A DNA stretch of 64,000 nucleotides from Streptomyces echinatus (GTDB lineage Bacteria; Actinomycetota; Actinomycetes; Streptomycetales; Streptomycetaceae), in contig NZ_JACHJK010000001.1 of NCBI RefSeq assembly GCF_014203595.1, forward strand, positions 966,766-1,030,765, given 5' to 3'. Below, piece by piece: positions 1 to 8,567 of the stretch; the stretch's first letter is position 1, and every line of letters begins with the position of its first letter. Below the pieces are notes generated by a model. It was not told the DNA's origin, searched no databases, and worked only from the letters and a program-made list of their open reading frames with translations. Position numbers and translations under genes: made by a program.

Positions 1-182
1 CACGGGGACGGGCGCCGGTTCCGACGTTCGTCCTCCGTGTGCCTGCTCCACTCCCGGCGCACGCGGCGCCAGGCAGCGATGATCTGGGGCAGCCGGGCCA
101 GCACGTCGCTGACCTGCGCCAGCAGCAGCGAGACGGCGCCGAAGGACGCCAGGATGAAAACGAGGATGCCGTCCCAGTCCAT
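1..182 (-). CDS. Partial small membrane-anchored protein, unknown function
   Basis: An ATG at 182 opens a frame that runs off the left edge after about 60 codons. The first 25 residues (starting MDWDGILVFILASF) are hydrophobic and look like a membrane segment. A basic, Arg-rich stretch (AWRRVRREW) and a polar tail follow, so the protein is probably anchored by its N-terminus with the rest in the cytoplasm. The ATG shares its A with the TGA of the upstream gene (TGATG), which implies translational coupling and joint expression. I do not recognise a family, and the C-terminus is missing, so its function is open. Confidence 0.6.
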   Translation of the reverse strand, partial: MDWDGILVFILASFGAVSLLLAQVSDVLARLPQIIAAWRRVRREWSRHTEDERRNRRPSP

Positions 183-1252
183 CAGCGGCTCTCCCCCGTG
201 GAGCCGCGGGCCGGCCTACGGCGCCCCGTGACGGCCGACAGGCCAGGGCTGCTCGACGGAAGCACCCGGTCCAGCCACTTCATGGGGGAGCCGACGCTCT
301 TCAACGTCCCTCGGGCGTCGGATCCGTACACGGCAGATCCGTGACGGAAGCGCAGCTGCAGGCCGCCATGAGGCCGGGCGGCGTACGTCAGGTGGTAGGT
401 GCACTGGCGGAGGTAGAAGCGTTCGTCGGGGTCTCGCCGTTCGCCGCAGGAGCAGTGCTGTCGATCCACCCCGAGCGGCAGCCCCCAGACGGGGTCCATG
501 AGCCGTGCCAGGAAGTGGTCGTGCGCGAGCGGGACACCGAGCACCGTGTCCAGTTCGAAAATCCATTCATCGCCCGTGATCCACGAGCGGGTGGAGTACG
601 CGGAGCTCGACGTGTGGAAGAGCGCGACACGGCGAAGCAGTGCGGATCCGAGCCGGTCGAGATGACGCTCGTCCCGCCACGTCTCCCCGTGGTTGCGGAT
701 GTCTGCGGATTCGTGGCTCGTCAGGGAAGGGCTGTACCACAAGGGGGGACACCCTGCCTCCGTGGCGTGGTGCCACCGTTCGTCGAGCAGTTCCTCCCAG
801 CGTGTACCGGGAACACCTCTCAGAACGACGCGGCATGTGCTCCCGCTCAAGGTGAGGTGGAGATCCGCCCCCTCCACACCCGCGACCCGGAGGCCGATCA
901 CTCCGGCCACCTGGACGCCCGGCTCCGCCATCGGAAGGAGTCTGTCCAGCGCATGGGCACTGCGGGGATACGGCGTTCCGCGGCTGAACCTGGTGTGACT
1001 GTCGAGCTGGACGACGGCCGAACCGGGCCCCGGGCGCACATGGGCGATACCGAGAGGGTGGGACCACCACTGTCCGCCCGTGCCCAGCTTGGCGAGGACC
1101 TCCGCCTCGAGGCGTGCCTGATCCCCCGTGGTGTCCGGAAGAGGGTGCCCGTTGTCGCCACCGTGCAGCGCGTTCCGCGTCACCTGAAAGGGCTCGCCGG
1201 TGTACTGCTGCCGGGTGCGGGCCAGCCTGGTGAGACGTCCACCCATCGTCAT
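182..1252 (-). CDS. Hypothetical protein, 356 aa
   Basis: The frame has strong Streptomyces codon bias and starts at an ATG about 7 bases after a GGGGACGG stretch. No signal peptide or membrane segment is visible. The N-terminus (RLARTRQQYTGEPFQ) resembles a short motif I associate with uncharacterised Streptomyces proteins of accessory regions. A CSCG motif followed by one more Cys about 18 residues on could bind metal, but this is speculation. It is coupled to the small membrane protein downstream by TGATG. It is not part of the conserved glnA neighbourhood as I remember it, so it may be strain-specific. No function can be assigned. Confidence 0.6.
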   Translation of the reverse strand: MTMGGRLTRLARTRQQYTGEPFQVTRNALHGGDNGHPLPDTTGDQARLEAEVLAKLGTGGQWWSHPLGIAHVRPGPGSAVVQLDSHTRFSRGTPYPRSAHALDRLLPMAEPGVQVAGVIGLRVAGVEGADLHLTLSGSTCRVVLRGVPGTRWEELLDERWHHATEAGCPPLWYSPSLTSHESADIRNHGETWRDERHLDRLGSALLRRVALFHTSSSAYSTRSWITGDEWIFELDTVLGVPLAHDHFLARLMDPVWGLPLGVDRQHCSCGERRDPDERFYLRQCTYHLTYAARPHGGLQLRFRHGSAVYGSDARGTLKSVGSPMKWLDRVLPSSSPGLSAVTGRRRPARGSTGESR

Positions 1253-1658
1253 GCAGAATCCGTCCCCGAATGCCGCCGCCCCTTGGCACTCGACAACTGA
1301 TCTGCGCGCCCAGGAAACAGGGCGCTGACGGACAGTGTCACGCAGACAGGTGGGGCTATGGCTCCTTCATCCACGAGTGACCCTGCGACGGGGCGGCGCA
1401 GGACCGGGATGGGCCGCCTGGCGGCCGACCCGAGTCTGCCCCACGAAGAAGATCACATGCAAGGCGGAATGTCGGACAGCCCAGGGTTGCCTTTCCGTGA
1501 CCGACCGGTCACGGGCGTCCGGGGGCAGAGCCCTCCCGGCAGCCGCTTGCGCCAGGCCGGACGGCAGTCGTTCGGGCCGTCCGCATGCGTGGCGAACGGC
1601 CGAGGCCCCACCGCTCCCAGGGGAACGGCGGGGCCTCGGTGGTGCTCCGGGGCGTCTG
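1253..1658. other. Gene-free stretch between hypothetical gene and glnA
   Basis: No reading frame here has convincing codon bias. The right part holds the glnA terminator (1600-1639) and a second, shorter inverted repeat, CGGACGGC at 1558-1565 with GCCGTCCG at 1576-1583, which may be a back-up terminator. The left part must carry the promoter of the leftward 356-aa gene, but I see no clear -35/-10 pair. Confidence 0.5.
1600..1639 (-). terminator. glnA terminator
   Basis: A perfect 10-bp inverted repeat (CCGAGGCCCC at 1600-1609, GGGGCCTCGG at 1630-1639) lies 20 bases beyond the glnA stop. There is no clear U-tract, as is common for Streptomyces terminators. Confidence 0.7.
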
Positions 1659-3068
1659 TCACACGTCGAAGTAGAGCTCGAACTCGTGCGGGTGCGGGCG
1701 CAGCTGGAGCGGGGCGATCTCGTTGGTGCGCTTGTAGTCGATCCACGTCTCGATCAGGTCGGGCGTGAAGACGTCACCCTGGAGGAGGAACTCGTGGTCG
1801 GCCTCGAGGCGGTCGAGGACGGCGCCGAGGGAGGTCGGGACCTGGGCGACGTTCGCGTGCTCCTCGGGAGCCAGCTCGTACAGGTCCTTGTCGATCGGCT
1901 CGGCCGGCTCGATCTTGTTCTTGATGCCGTCCAGACCCGCGAGGAGCAGGGCCGAGAAGGCCAGGTACGGGTTGCCGGAGGAGTCCGGGGCGCGGAACTC
2001 GACGCGCTTGGCCTTCGGGTTCGAGCCGGTGATCGGGATACGCATCGCGGCCGAGCGGTTGCGCTGCGAGTACACCAGGTTGATCGGCGCCTCGAAGCCC
2101 GGCACCAGGCGGTGGTACGAGTTCACCGTCGGGTTGGTGAAGGCCAGCAGCGACGGGGCGTGCTTGAGGATGCCGCCGATGTAGTAGCGGGCGGTGTCCG
2201 ACAGGCCCGCGTAACCGGCCTCGTCGTAGAACAGCGGGTCGCCGTTGCTCCACAGCGACTGGTGCACGTGCATGCCCGAGCCGTTGTCACCGAAGATCGG
2301 CTTCGGCATGAAGGTCGCGGTCTTGCCGTTGCGCCAGGCCACGTTCTTCACGATGTACTTGAAGAGCTGCAGGTCGTCCGCGGCGGCGAGCAGGGTGTTG
2401 AACTTGTAGTTGATCTCCGCCTGGCCGGCGGTGCCCACCTCGTGGTGCTGGCGCTCGACCTTCAGGCCCTGCTTGTCCAGCTCCAGGGAGATCTCGGCGC
2501 GCAGGTCGGCGAAGTGGTCGACCGGCGGGACCGGGAAGTAGCCGCCCTTGTAGCGGACCTTGTACCCGCGGTTGTTCTCCAGGGCGCCGGTGTTCCAGGC
2601 ACCCGCCTCGGAGTCGATGTGGTAGAAGGACTCGTTCGCGCCCGTCGCGAAGCGGACCGAGTCGAAGACGTAGAACTCGGCCTCGGGGCCGAAGTACGCC
2701 GTGTCGGCGATGCCCGTCGACGCCAGGTACGCCTCCGCCTTCTTCGCCACGTTGCGCGGGTCACGGGAGTACTGCTCGCCCGTGATCGGGTCGTGGATGA
2801 AGAAGTTGATGTTGAGCGTCTTGTCCCGGCGGAACGGGTCGACGCGCGCGGTGGACAGGTCGGGGCGCAGGGCCATGTCCGACTCGTGGATGGCCTGGAA
2901 ACCGCGGATCGACGACCCGTCGAAGGCCTGCTCGTCATCGGGGTCGAACGCCTCGGCGGGCAACGTGAAGTGCTGCATGACGCCCGGCAGGTCGCAGAAA
3001 CGGACGTCGATGAACTTGACGTCCTCGTCCGCGATGTACTTCTTGGCCTCGTCGGCGTTCTGGAACAT
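1659..3068 (-). CDS. glnA: Glutamine synthetase type I
   Basis: It makes glutamine from glutamate, ammonia and ATP in the cytoplasm and is the main ammonium-assimilating enzyme. The 469-aa length is typical for GSI. Visible motifs are the N-terminal beta-grasp with DGSSIRGF, the metal-binding [10 protein letters not shown], the ATP loop [10 protein letters not shown] and the adenylylation loop DLYELAPEE, with Tyr397 exactly at the canonical position, so this is the GSI-beta form controlled by GlnE. The ATG at 3068 follows AGGAGGAGC; a longer frame exists upstream but lacks homology. A near-perfect GlnR box lies 95-135 bases upstream. It is monocistronic, divergent from the RDD gene and followed by a terminator. 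Confidence 0.98.
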   Translation of the reverse strand: MFQNADEAKKYIADEDVKFIDVRFCDLPGVMQHFTLPAEAFDPDDEQAFDGSSIRGFQAIHESDMALRPDLSTARVDPFRRDKTLNINFFIHDPITGEQYSRDPRNVAKKAEAYLASTGIADTAYFGPEAEFYVFDSVRFATGANESFYHIDSEAGAWNTGALENNRGYKVRYKGGYFPVPPVDHFADLRAEISLELDKQGLKVERQHHEVGTAGQAEINYKFNTLLAAADDLQLFKYIVKNVAWRNGKTATFMPKPIFGDNGSGMHVHQSLWSNGDPLFYDEAGYAGLSDTARYYIGGILKHAPSLLAFTNPTVNSYHRLVPGFEAPINLVYSQRNRSAAMRIPITGSNPKAKRVEFRAPDSSGNPYLAFSALLLAGLDGIKNKIEPAEPIDKDLYELAPEEHANVAQVPTSLGAVLDRLEADHEFLLQGDVFTPDLIETWIDYKRTNEIAPLQLRPHPHEFELYFDV

Positions 3069-3162
3069 CCAGCTCCTCCTACTCCCGACCGTCGACGCCG
3101 GGGTGGTAGATCGTTCGTGCGGCCAGTGCGGTGGCACACGCTGGTCTCGACCCTAGGGACGG

Positions 3163-3203
3163 GTGATTTCTCGGGCGTGACCCGTTTGTTTCGCAGAAGT
3201 TAA
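3163..3203 (-). promoter_or_regulatory. GlnR operator of glnA
   Basis: Read in the glnA direction the site is TTAAC-n6-GAAAC-n6-GTCAC-n6-GAAAT. This matches the known Streptomyces GlnR a-b-a-b box (gTnAc-n6-GaAAc, twice) with correct spacing. GlnR activates glnA when nitrogen is limiting. The site lies in the 210-bp gap shared with the divergent RDD gene and could affect that promoter too. Confidence 0.85.
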
Positions 3204-3278
3204 CCGGCCACCTGTCCACCGTAGCCCCGACACACCCCTGCGCGTAGTGCCCGAAACCGGGCGCAGTACCGTGGACGC

Positions 3279-3746
3279 GTGGACAACAGGCAGGCAATCG
3301 GATCGTGGCTCTCCGGGCCGCGCGCGGCCATGGAAGAGGCGGGGGCCGACTTCGGATACCGGGGCGAGCAGCTCGGCCTCCCGGAGGAGGGCCCGAACTC
3401 GATCGCACGGCCCGGACGCCGGCTCGGCGCGCTCGCCGTGGACTGGGGACTGTGCGTGCTGATCGCATACGGCCTGATCACGCATGGCTACAACCCGGCT
3501 ACGGGCAACTGGGCGCTGGGCGTCTTCTTCGTGCTGAGCGCCCTGACCGTCGGGACGGTCGGCTCCACCCCCGGCAAGCGGATCTTCGGCATCCGGGTGC
3601 TGGCCCTGGACAGCGGCACGGTCAGCCCGGGACGCTCCCTGCTGCGCACGGTCCTGCTGTGCCTCGCGATCCCGGCGCTGGTCTGGGACCGCGACGGCCG
3701 CGGCCTGCACGACCGGCTCGCGAAGACGGTCGAAGTCCGCATCTGA
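3279..3746 (+). CDS. RDD family membrane protein
   Basis: This 155-aa protein has the RDD-domain signature: an Arg near the start of the first helix (ARPGRRLGALAVDW, about 43-56), then the GKRIFGIRVL and DRLAKT motifs. About three hydrophobic helices are predicted. RDD proteins are small membrane proteins, some linked to ion transport, but this subfamily has no assigned role. The GTG at 3279 is chosen for frame and family length; no strong ribosome site precedes it, so the mRNA may be nearly leaderless. It is the conserved neighbour of glnA in Streptomyces and ends at a strong bidirectional terminator. Confidence 0.85.
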   Translation: MDNRQAIGSWLSGPRAAMEEAGADFGYRGEQLGLPEEGPNSIARPGRRLGALAVDWGLCVLIAYGLITHGYNPATGNWALGVFFVLSALTVGTVGSTPGKRIFGIRVLALDSGTVSPGRSLLRTVLLCLAIPALVWDRDGRGLHDRLAKTVEVRI

Positions 3747-3795
3747 CGCGTCAGACGCGTCTGCCGTCCGGCGCAACCGGCGCAACCGGCGTATT

Positions 3796-3829
3796 CGCGC
3801 GTCCGGCACGTCCGCGCGTCCGGCACGTC
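3796..3829. repeat. Two tandem 17-bp repeats
   Basis: The unit CGCGCGTCCGGCACGTC occurs twice head to tail without mismatch (3796-3812, 3813-3829). It lies between the convergent RDD and hydroxylase genes, at the left edge of the polyketide block. GC-rich 9-10 bp direct repeats (GCGCAACCG) precede it at about 3771-3789. Confidence 0.8.
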
Positions 3830-3841
3830 CCGCACACGGCA

Positions 3842-3879
3842 CGAAGGCCACCCGCACCGCCCGGTGCGGGTGGCCTTCG
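3842..3879. terminator. Bidirectional terminator, 17-bp stem
   Basis: A perfect 17-bp inverted repeat (3842-3858 and 3863-3879) with a 4-base loop separates the convergent RDD gene and polyketide hydroxylase gene and can serve both. Confidence 0.85.
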
Positions 3880-3897
3880 GTCTGTCCGTGCCCGCGC

Positions 3898-5553
3898 TCA
3901 GCGCCGGTACAGGACCGTCGCCAGGACCTCCCGCAGCTCGGCCTCCGGATCCCCGGCCGCACCGGCGGAGCGCCAGGCCACGAACCCGTCCGGCCGCACC
4001 AGCACCGCGCCGTCGGCACTCGTGCCGTGCGCCGCCGCCCAGTCGCCGCCTTCGGGCGCGTCCGTGTCGTACGTCAGGTCGGCGTCCGCCCCCGCACCGA
4101 TCCGGTACGCCTCCAGCCGTACCCCGTCCGCGCCGGCGATCCGCCGGGCGGCGGCGTGCCAGGCCCGGCCCGCTGCCGAGCCGGCGTCGCTGAGCAGCAC
4201 CAGTGACCGCTCGTAGAGGTCGACCGTGGAGAGCCGTTCACCCGCCCGGCGCAGCCACAGGTGCGGGGCACGGCTGCCCGGGTCCCCGGTCAGCCGCACC
4301 CCGTCGGGCACGACCGGCTGGGCGGGGTCGGCGTCCAGGACGGCGCCCTCCAGATAGCGGTAGCACAGGACGACGGGGAGGATGCCGCTGCGCGGCCCGG
4401 CGCCGACGCCCGGGGTCGGGGCGAAGCCGGGGTGGCTGTGCTCCACCGAGCGGGCCGAGGCGCGGGCGCTGGTGGCCAGGGCGACGGGCCGGCGCTCGGT
4501 GTCGTAGGTCTCCAGCAGGCCGGGGCCGGCCCAGCCGTCGAGGACGGCGGACAGCTTCCAGGCCAGGTTGTGGGCGTCCTGGATGCCGGTGTTGGAGCCG
4601 AAGGCGCCGGTCGGGGACATCTCGTGGGCGGAGTCGCCGGCGAGCAGGACCCGGCCGGCCGTGTACCGCTCGGCGACGCGCTCCGCGGCCCGCCAGGACG
4701 CCTTTCCGGTGATCTCGACGTCGAGGTCGGGGACGCCGACGGCCAGCCGGATGTGCCGCTGCAGCCGCTCCTCGGTGAACTCCTCCAGCGTCTCGCCGTG
4801 TTCCGGGTGCCAGGGGGCGTGGAAGACCCAGTGCTCCTTGTTGTCGACGGGCAGCAGGGCGCCGTCGGCCTCCGGGTTGGTGAGGTAGCAGCAGATGAAG
4901 TGCCGGCCGCCGACGGTCTCGGCGAGCAGCTTGGAGCGGAAGGTGACGCTCACGTTGGCGAAGAGGTCGCCGGGACCGCTCTGCCCGATGCCGAGCCGGC
5001 GCCGGACGGGGCTGCGCGGGCCGTCGCAGGCGACCAGATAGTCCGCCCGGACGGTGTACAGCTCGTCGCCGTCGCGGTCCCGGACGAACGCCGTCACTCC
5101 TTCGGGGTCCTGGGAGAAGGACTCCATCTCGTGGAAGTAACGGAGGTCGCCGCCGAGCGCGCGGGCCCCCTTCAGGAGTACCGGCTCAAGGTCGTTCTGG
5201 CTGCACAGACACCATGCCGTGGGGCTGAACTTCGCGAGTCCGCCGCCCGGGTCGATGTGCCGGAACAGCCATTCGCCGGCGTCACCGGCCAGGGTGGGGG
5301 TCTGCAGGATGCCGTGGTTGTCCGCGAGGAGCGAGGCCGCCGCCTTGATGTCCGGCTCGACGCCGGCCACCCGGAACAGCTCCATCGTCCGCAGGTTGTT
5401 GCCGCGGCCACGCGGGTGGATCGAGGTCCCGGAATGCCGCTCGACGAGCATGTGCGGTACGCCGAGACGGCCCAGGAACAGGGAGAGGGACAGACCCACC
5501 AGGGAACCGCCCACGACGAGGACGGGCACCCGGTGATCGGCTTTCTGCTGCAT
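3898..5553 (-). CDS. whiE ORFVIII: FAD-dependent polyketide hydroxylase (whiE ORFVIII-like)
   Basis: A group A flavoprotein aromatic hydroxylase of about 551 aa that should oxidise the aromatic polyketide made by the neighbouring cluster, using NAD(P)H and O2. It shows the N-terminal dinucleotide fold (VPVLVVGGSLVGLSLSLFLGRLG), the DG motif (ACDGPRSPVRRRLGI), the GD motif (LLAGDSAHEMSPTGAFGSNTGIQDA) and a C-terminal thioredoxin-like domain, as in whiE ORFVIII and other polyketide monooxygenases. The start at 5553 is set by a TGGAG site and the beginning of the conserved fold; a frame open 71 codons further upstream has no homology. It diverges from the polyketide operon, as whiE ORFVIII does in S. 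coelicolor. Confidence 0.92.
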   Translation of the reverse strand: MQQKADHRVPVLVVGGSLVGLSLSLFLGRLGVPHMLVERHSGTSIHPRGRGNNLRTMELFRVAGVEPDIKAAASLLADNHGILQTPTLAGDAGEWLFRHIDPGGGLAKFSPTAWCLCSQNDLEPVLLKGARALGGDLRYFHEMESFSQDPEGVTAFVRDRDGDELYTVRADYLVACDGPRSPVRRRLGIGQSGPGDLFANVSVTFRSKLLAETVGGRHFICCYLTNPEADGALLPVDNKEHWVFHAPWHPEHGETLEEFTEERLQRHIRLAVGVPDLDVEITGKASWRAAERVAERYTAGRVLLAGDSAHEMSPTGAFGSNTGIQDAHNLAWKLSAVLDGWAGPGLLETYDTERRPVALATSARASARSVEHSHPGFAPTPGVGAGPRSGILPVVLCYRYLEGAVLDADPAQPVVPDGVRLTGDPGSRAPHLWLRRAGERLSTVDLYERSLVLLSDAGSAAGRAWHAAARRIAGADGVRLEAYRIGAGADADLTYDTDAPEGGDWAAAHGTSADGAVLVRPDGFVAWRSAGAAGDPEAELREVLATVLYRR

Positions 5554-5755
5554 CAAGGCTCCAGGGGCAGGGTTCGGGATGTGGGGCGCATTGGTGTTTG
5601 TGTGCCCTGTGGGAGGGCTTTCGCGTGCGCAATCACCCACGTGGTTCACGCGAGTCGCGCGCAGCGGGAAAAGCGGCACAGGATCAAGGAGCGCTGACGT
5701 CGTGTCATCGGCCGCCGGCGTTCGCCTCTGCCCTCGTGAAGGAGATGTGCGCAGC
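5554..5755. promoter_or_regulatory. Divergent promoter region of the pigment cluster
   Basis: This 202-bp gap must hold the promoters of the leftward hydroxylase gene and the rightward polyketide operon. In S. coelicolor the equivalent whiEP1/whiEP2 region is switched on during sporulation. Visible elements are a CCACGTGG palindrome (5637-5644), a flanking CGCGTG/CACGCG inverted repeat and a GCCCT/AGGGC hairpin (about 5604-5618). I could not identify convincing sigma-factor boxes. Confidence 0.45.
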
Positions 5756-6838
5756 ATGACCACCATCTCGGAAAAGCTCTCGGACCAGTTGACGCGCCAG
5801 GCGAAACGGGTCTCCCAGTCCGTGTTCGACGGCTCCCGCCTCCGGGTCGTCCTGCTCGTGGACGTCTACGACGGCGCCCAGCAGCAGTTCCTGGAGGCCT
5901 ATGAGCAGCTGTGCAACCAGGTGGCGCAGGTGCCCGGTCACGTCAGCGACCAGCTGTGCCAGTCGATCGAGAACCCCTCCCAATGGCTCATCACCAGCGA
6001 GTGGGAGAGCGCCCCGCCGTTCCTCACCTGGGTGAACAGCGAGGAGCACGTGCGGATGGTGGAACCGCTGCACAGCTGCGTCCGGGACACCCGGTCGCTG
6101 CGTTTCCACATCGTCCGCGAGACGGGCGGCGAGGAGGCCGGCGCGCCGGCGTCGCACCGCCGGCTGCAGGCGTCCCCGCGGATCGGTGACGGCGTGATCC
6201 GGCACGCGCTGACCTTCACGGTCAAGCCGGGCAGCGAGCGGGAGGTCGCGCGGATCCTCGCCGACTACGCCTCGCCCCAGGCGCGGGTCGACGACGCCAC
6301 CCGGCTGTGCCGCACCTCCCTGTTCATGCACGGCAACCGGGTCGTGCGGGCCATCGAAGTACGCGGCGACCTGCTCGCGGCGCTGCGCCACGTCGCCCGG
6401 CAGCCCGAGGTGCGGGCCGTCGAGGAGGCCATCAACCCCTACCTGGAGCAGGAGCGGGACCTCAACGACCAGGAGTCGGCCCGGGTGTTCTTCACCCGGG
6501 CGGCGCTGCCCGCCGTGCACCACGTCACCGCGGACGAGCTCACCGAGGGCGAGCGGCAGGCCCTGTACTACCCGGCCAAGCCGGGCGCCGGGATGCGGCT
6601 GGCGGAGCTGCTCGCCCAGCAGGACGAGGCGGCGGCGGACGACACGGACAGCCCGGTCCTGCGCAGCACGATCTTCCACCGTGACGACGTCGTCGTACGG
6701 CTGGTCGACGTACGGCCCGGAAAGGGCGGGCACGCCGTCCTGCCGGAGCCGGGGCGTCAGGCCGCGCTGAGCGCCCTGCTGGACGGCGAGCCCGTCGGCA
6801 TGGACCTCGTCACCGACCGCCGCTCGCCCGACGCCTGA
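5756..6838 (+). CDS. whiE ORFI: SchA/CurD-like protein (whiE ORFI-like)
   Basis: A protein of about 360 aa at the head of the polyketide operon, matching in position and size the whiE ORFI / SchA / CurD group of spore-pigment clusters. The N-terminal part ([25 protein letters not shown]... to about residue 120) and the middle part ([22 protein letters not shown]) each look like ferredoxin-like alpha/beta (ABM-type) folds. Its biochemical role is unknown; a part in pigment assembly or targeting is inferred from conservation only. The ATG at 5756 follows GAAGGAG at a spacing of 11. It is the first gene of a seven-gene operon. Confidence 0.85.
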   Translation: MTTISEKLSDQLTRQAKRVSQSVFDGSRLRVVLLVDVYDGAQQQFLEAYEQLCNQVAQVPGHVSDQLCQSIENPSQWLITSEWESAPPFLTWVNSEEHVRMVEPLHSCVRDTRSLRFHIVRETGGEEAGAPASHRRLQASPRIGDGVIRHALTFTVKPGSEREVARILADYASPQARVDDATRLCRTSLFMHGNRVVRAIEVRGDLLAALRHVARQPEVRAVEEAINPYLEQERDLNDQESARVFFTRAALPAVHHVTADELTEGERQALYYPAKPGAGMRLAELLAQQDEAAADDTDSPVLRSTIFHRDDVVVRLVDVRPGKGGHAVLPEPGRQAALSALLDGEPVGMDLVTDRRSPDA

Positions 6839-6872
6839 CCGGGCGGGCCCAGCACACCAACGGAGGAACGCC

Positions 6873-7304
6873 GTGATCAAACCCCTTCCGAAGATCGTGG
6901 ACCTCAGCGAGGTCGAGCCCAACACCCGGCGCGGCGGAGATCTGCGCGCCATGCTCACCCCGACGACGGTGGGCGCCACCAGCGGTTTCATGGGCGTGGC
7001 CATCATCCGGCCGGGCGACCGCATCGGTGAGCACTACCACCCGTACTCCGAGGAGTTCGTCTACGTCGCCTGCGGGCAGCTGGAGGTGGACCTGGACGGC
7101 GAGCCGCACCCGCTGCGGCCCGAGCAGGGGCTGATGATCCCCATGAACATGCGGCACCGCTTCCGCAACGTCGGCAACGTGGAGGCGCGGATCGTCTTCC
7201 ACCTGGGTCCGCTGGCCCCGCGGCCGGCCCTCGGGCACGTCGACACGGAGGAGACGGAAGCCGTCGCCACCGAGCCGGCCGAGCGGGAACAGGTCCGCTC
7301 ATGA
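6873..7304 (+). CDS. whiE ORFII: Cupin-fold protein (whiE ORFII-like)
   Basis: A single-domain cupin of 143 aa. Motif 1 is [18 protein letters not shown] with two His and a Glu, motif 2 lies around [13 protein letters not shown]; together these supply metal ligands. Related cupins accompany spore-pigment and other aromatic polyketide clusters, where they are thought to assist cyclisation or oxidation; the exact step is not known. The GTG at 6873 follows GGAGG. Its TGA overlaps the ATG of the ketosynthase gene (ATGA), so the two are translationally coupled. Confidence 0.88.
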   Translation: MIKPLPKIVDLSEVEPNTRRGGDLRAMLTPTTVGATSGFMGVAIIRPGDRIGEHYHPYSEEFVYVACGQLEVDLDGEPHPLRPEQGLMIPMNMRHRFRNVGNVEARIVFHLGPLAPRPALGHVDTEETEAVATEPAEREQVRS

Positions 7305-8560
7305 CCCGGCGCGTGGCGGTCACCGGCATAGGCATCGTGGCTCCTGGCGGGATCGGCGTACCGGCGTTCTGGGATCTGCTCGCCGAAGGCCGCACCGCGA
7401 CGCGGGGCATCACGTTCTTCGACCCGGCGGGGCTGAGGTCCCGGATCGCGGCCGAATGCGACTTCGACCCCGCCGCGCACGGCCTGGACGCCGAACAGGT
7501 CCAGCGGGCGGACCGGTACATACAGTTCGCTCTGGTCGCCGGGGAGGAGGCGGTCAAGGACTCCGGTCTCGAACTGGCCGCCGAGGACCCCTGGCGGATC
7601 GGTGTCTCCCTGGGCACCGCCGTCGGGGGCACCACCCGCCTGGAGCACGACTACGTCCTGGTCAGCCACCGAGGGCAGCGCTGGGACGTCGACCACAGCG
7701 AGGCGGAGCCACAGCTGCACCGGGCGTTCTCGCCGAGCACCGTGGCCTCCGCGGTGGCGGAACGTTTCGGCGCCCAGGGTCCGGTGCAGACCGTGTCCAC
7801 CGGCTGCACCTCGGGACTGGACGCCGTCGGATACGCCTTCCACACCGTCCAGGAAGGCCGGGCGGACATCTGCATCGCGGGTGCCTCGGACTCCCCGATA
7901 TCCCCGATCACCATGGCCTGCTTCGACGCGATCAAGGCCACGTCGCCGAACAACGACGACCCCGCACACGCCTCCCGTCCCTTCGACAACAACCGTGACG
8001 GCTTCGTCATGGGCGAGGGCGGCGCGGTGCTCGTCCTGGAGGAACTGGAGCACGCCCGGGCCCGCGGTGCCCATGTGTACTGCGAGTTCGGCGGCTACGC
8101 CACCTTCGGCAACGCCTACCACATGACCGGCCTGACCAAGGAGGGCCTGGAGATGGCGCGAGCCGTCGAGACCGCCCTCGACCAGGCGCGGCTCGACCCG
8201 ACGGCGATCGACTACGTCAACGCGCACGGCTCCGGCACCCGGCAGAACGACCGGCACGAGACGGCGGCCGTGAAGCGGGCGCTCGGCCACCACGCCTACG
8301 ACACCCCGATGAGCTCCATCAAGTCCATGGTGGGGCACTCCCTCGGGGCGATCGGCGCCATCGAACTGGTCGCCTGCGTCCTGGCCCTCACCAAGCAGGT
8401 CGTACCGCCGACCGCGAACTACGAGATTCCCGACCCCGAGTGCGACCTGGACTACGTCCCGCGCGTGGCCCGCGAACGGAAGCTGTCCAGTGTGCTGTCC
8501 GTGGGCAGCGGTTTCGGCGGCTTCCAGTCCGCGGTGATCCTGACCCGGCCGAGGGAGTGA
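7301..8560 (+). CDS. whiE ORFIII: Type II polyketide ketosynthase alpha (whiE ORFIII-like)
   Basis: The condensing subunit of the minimal polyketide synthase; it extends the chain from malonyl-ACP as a heterodimer with the chain length factor. At 419 aa it is the usual size. The catalytic set is complete and numbered as in actinorhodin KS: Cys169 in VSTGCTSG, His309 in NAHGSGT, Lys341 and His346 in [12 protein letters not shown]. It starts at the ATG overlapping the cupin stop and is followed after 7 bases by the chain length factor gene, which supports equal production of both subunits. Confidence 0.97.
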   Translation: MTRRVAVTGIGIVAPGGIGVPAFWDLLAEGRTATRGITFFDPAGLRSRIAAECDFDPAAHGLDAEQVQRADRYIQFALVAGEEAVKDSGLELAAEDPWRIGVSLGTAVGGTTRLEHDYVLVSHRGQRWDVDHSEAEPQLHRAFSPSTVASAVAERFGAQGPVQTVSTGCTSGLDAVGYAFHTVQEGRADICIAGASDSPISPITMACFDAIKATSPNNDDPAHASRPFDNNRDGFVMGEGGAVLVLEELEHARARGAHVYCEFGGYATFGNAYHMTGLTKEGLEMARAVETALDQARLDPTAIDYVNAHGSGTRQNDRHETAAVKRALGHHAYDTPMSSIKSMVGHSLGAIGAIELVACVLALTKQVVPPTANYEIPDPECDLDYVPRVARERKLSSVLSVGSGFGGFQSAVILTRPRE

Positions 8561-8567
8561 GGACACG

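Noticed and set aside
341..1300. 319-codon plus-strand frame near the left edge
   Set aside because: The minus-strand frame in the same region has better codon bias, a ribosome site and a coupled neighbour; the plus frame looks like antisense.
1335..3203. 622-codon open frame on the plus strand opposite glnA
   Set aside because: It is the complement of glnA. The third-position GC pattern belongs to glnA, and the translation is a low-complexity Arg/Val/Leu sequence without a domain.
5581..5640. GTTT...GGG pattern as a sporulation sigma-factor promoter in the pigment cluster
   Set aside because: A GTTT near 5596 with a GGG about 11 bases on has the wrong spacing for the known sporulation sigma consensus, so it was not annotated as a promoter.
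5579..5755. Longer start for the whiE ORFI-like protein
   Set aside because: The extra 59 codons cover the divergent promoter gap and show no conserved sequence; the ATG at 5756 has a ribosome site.
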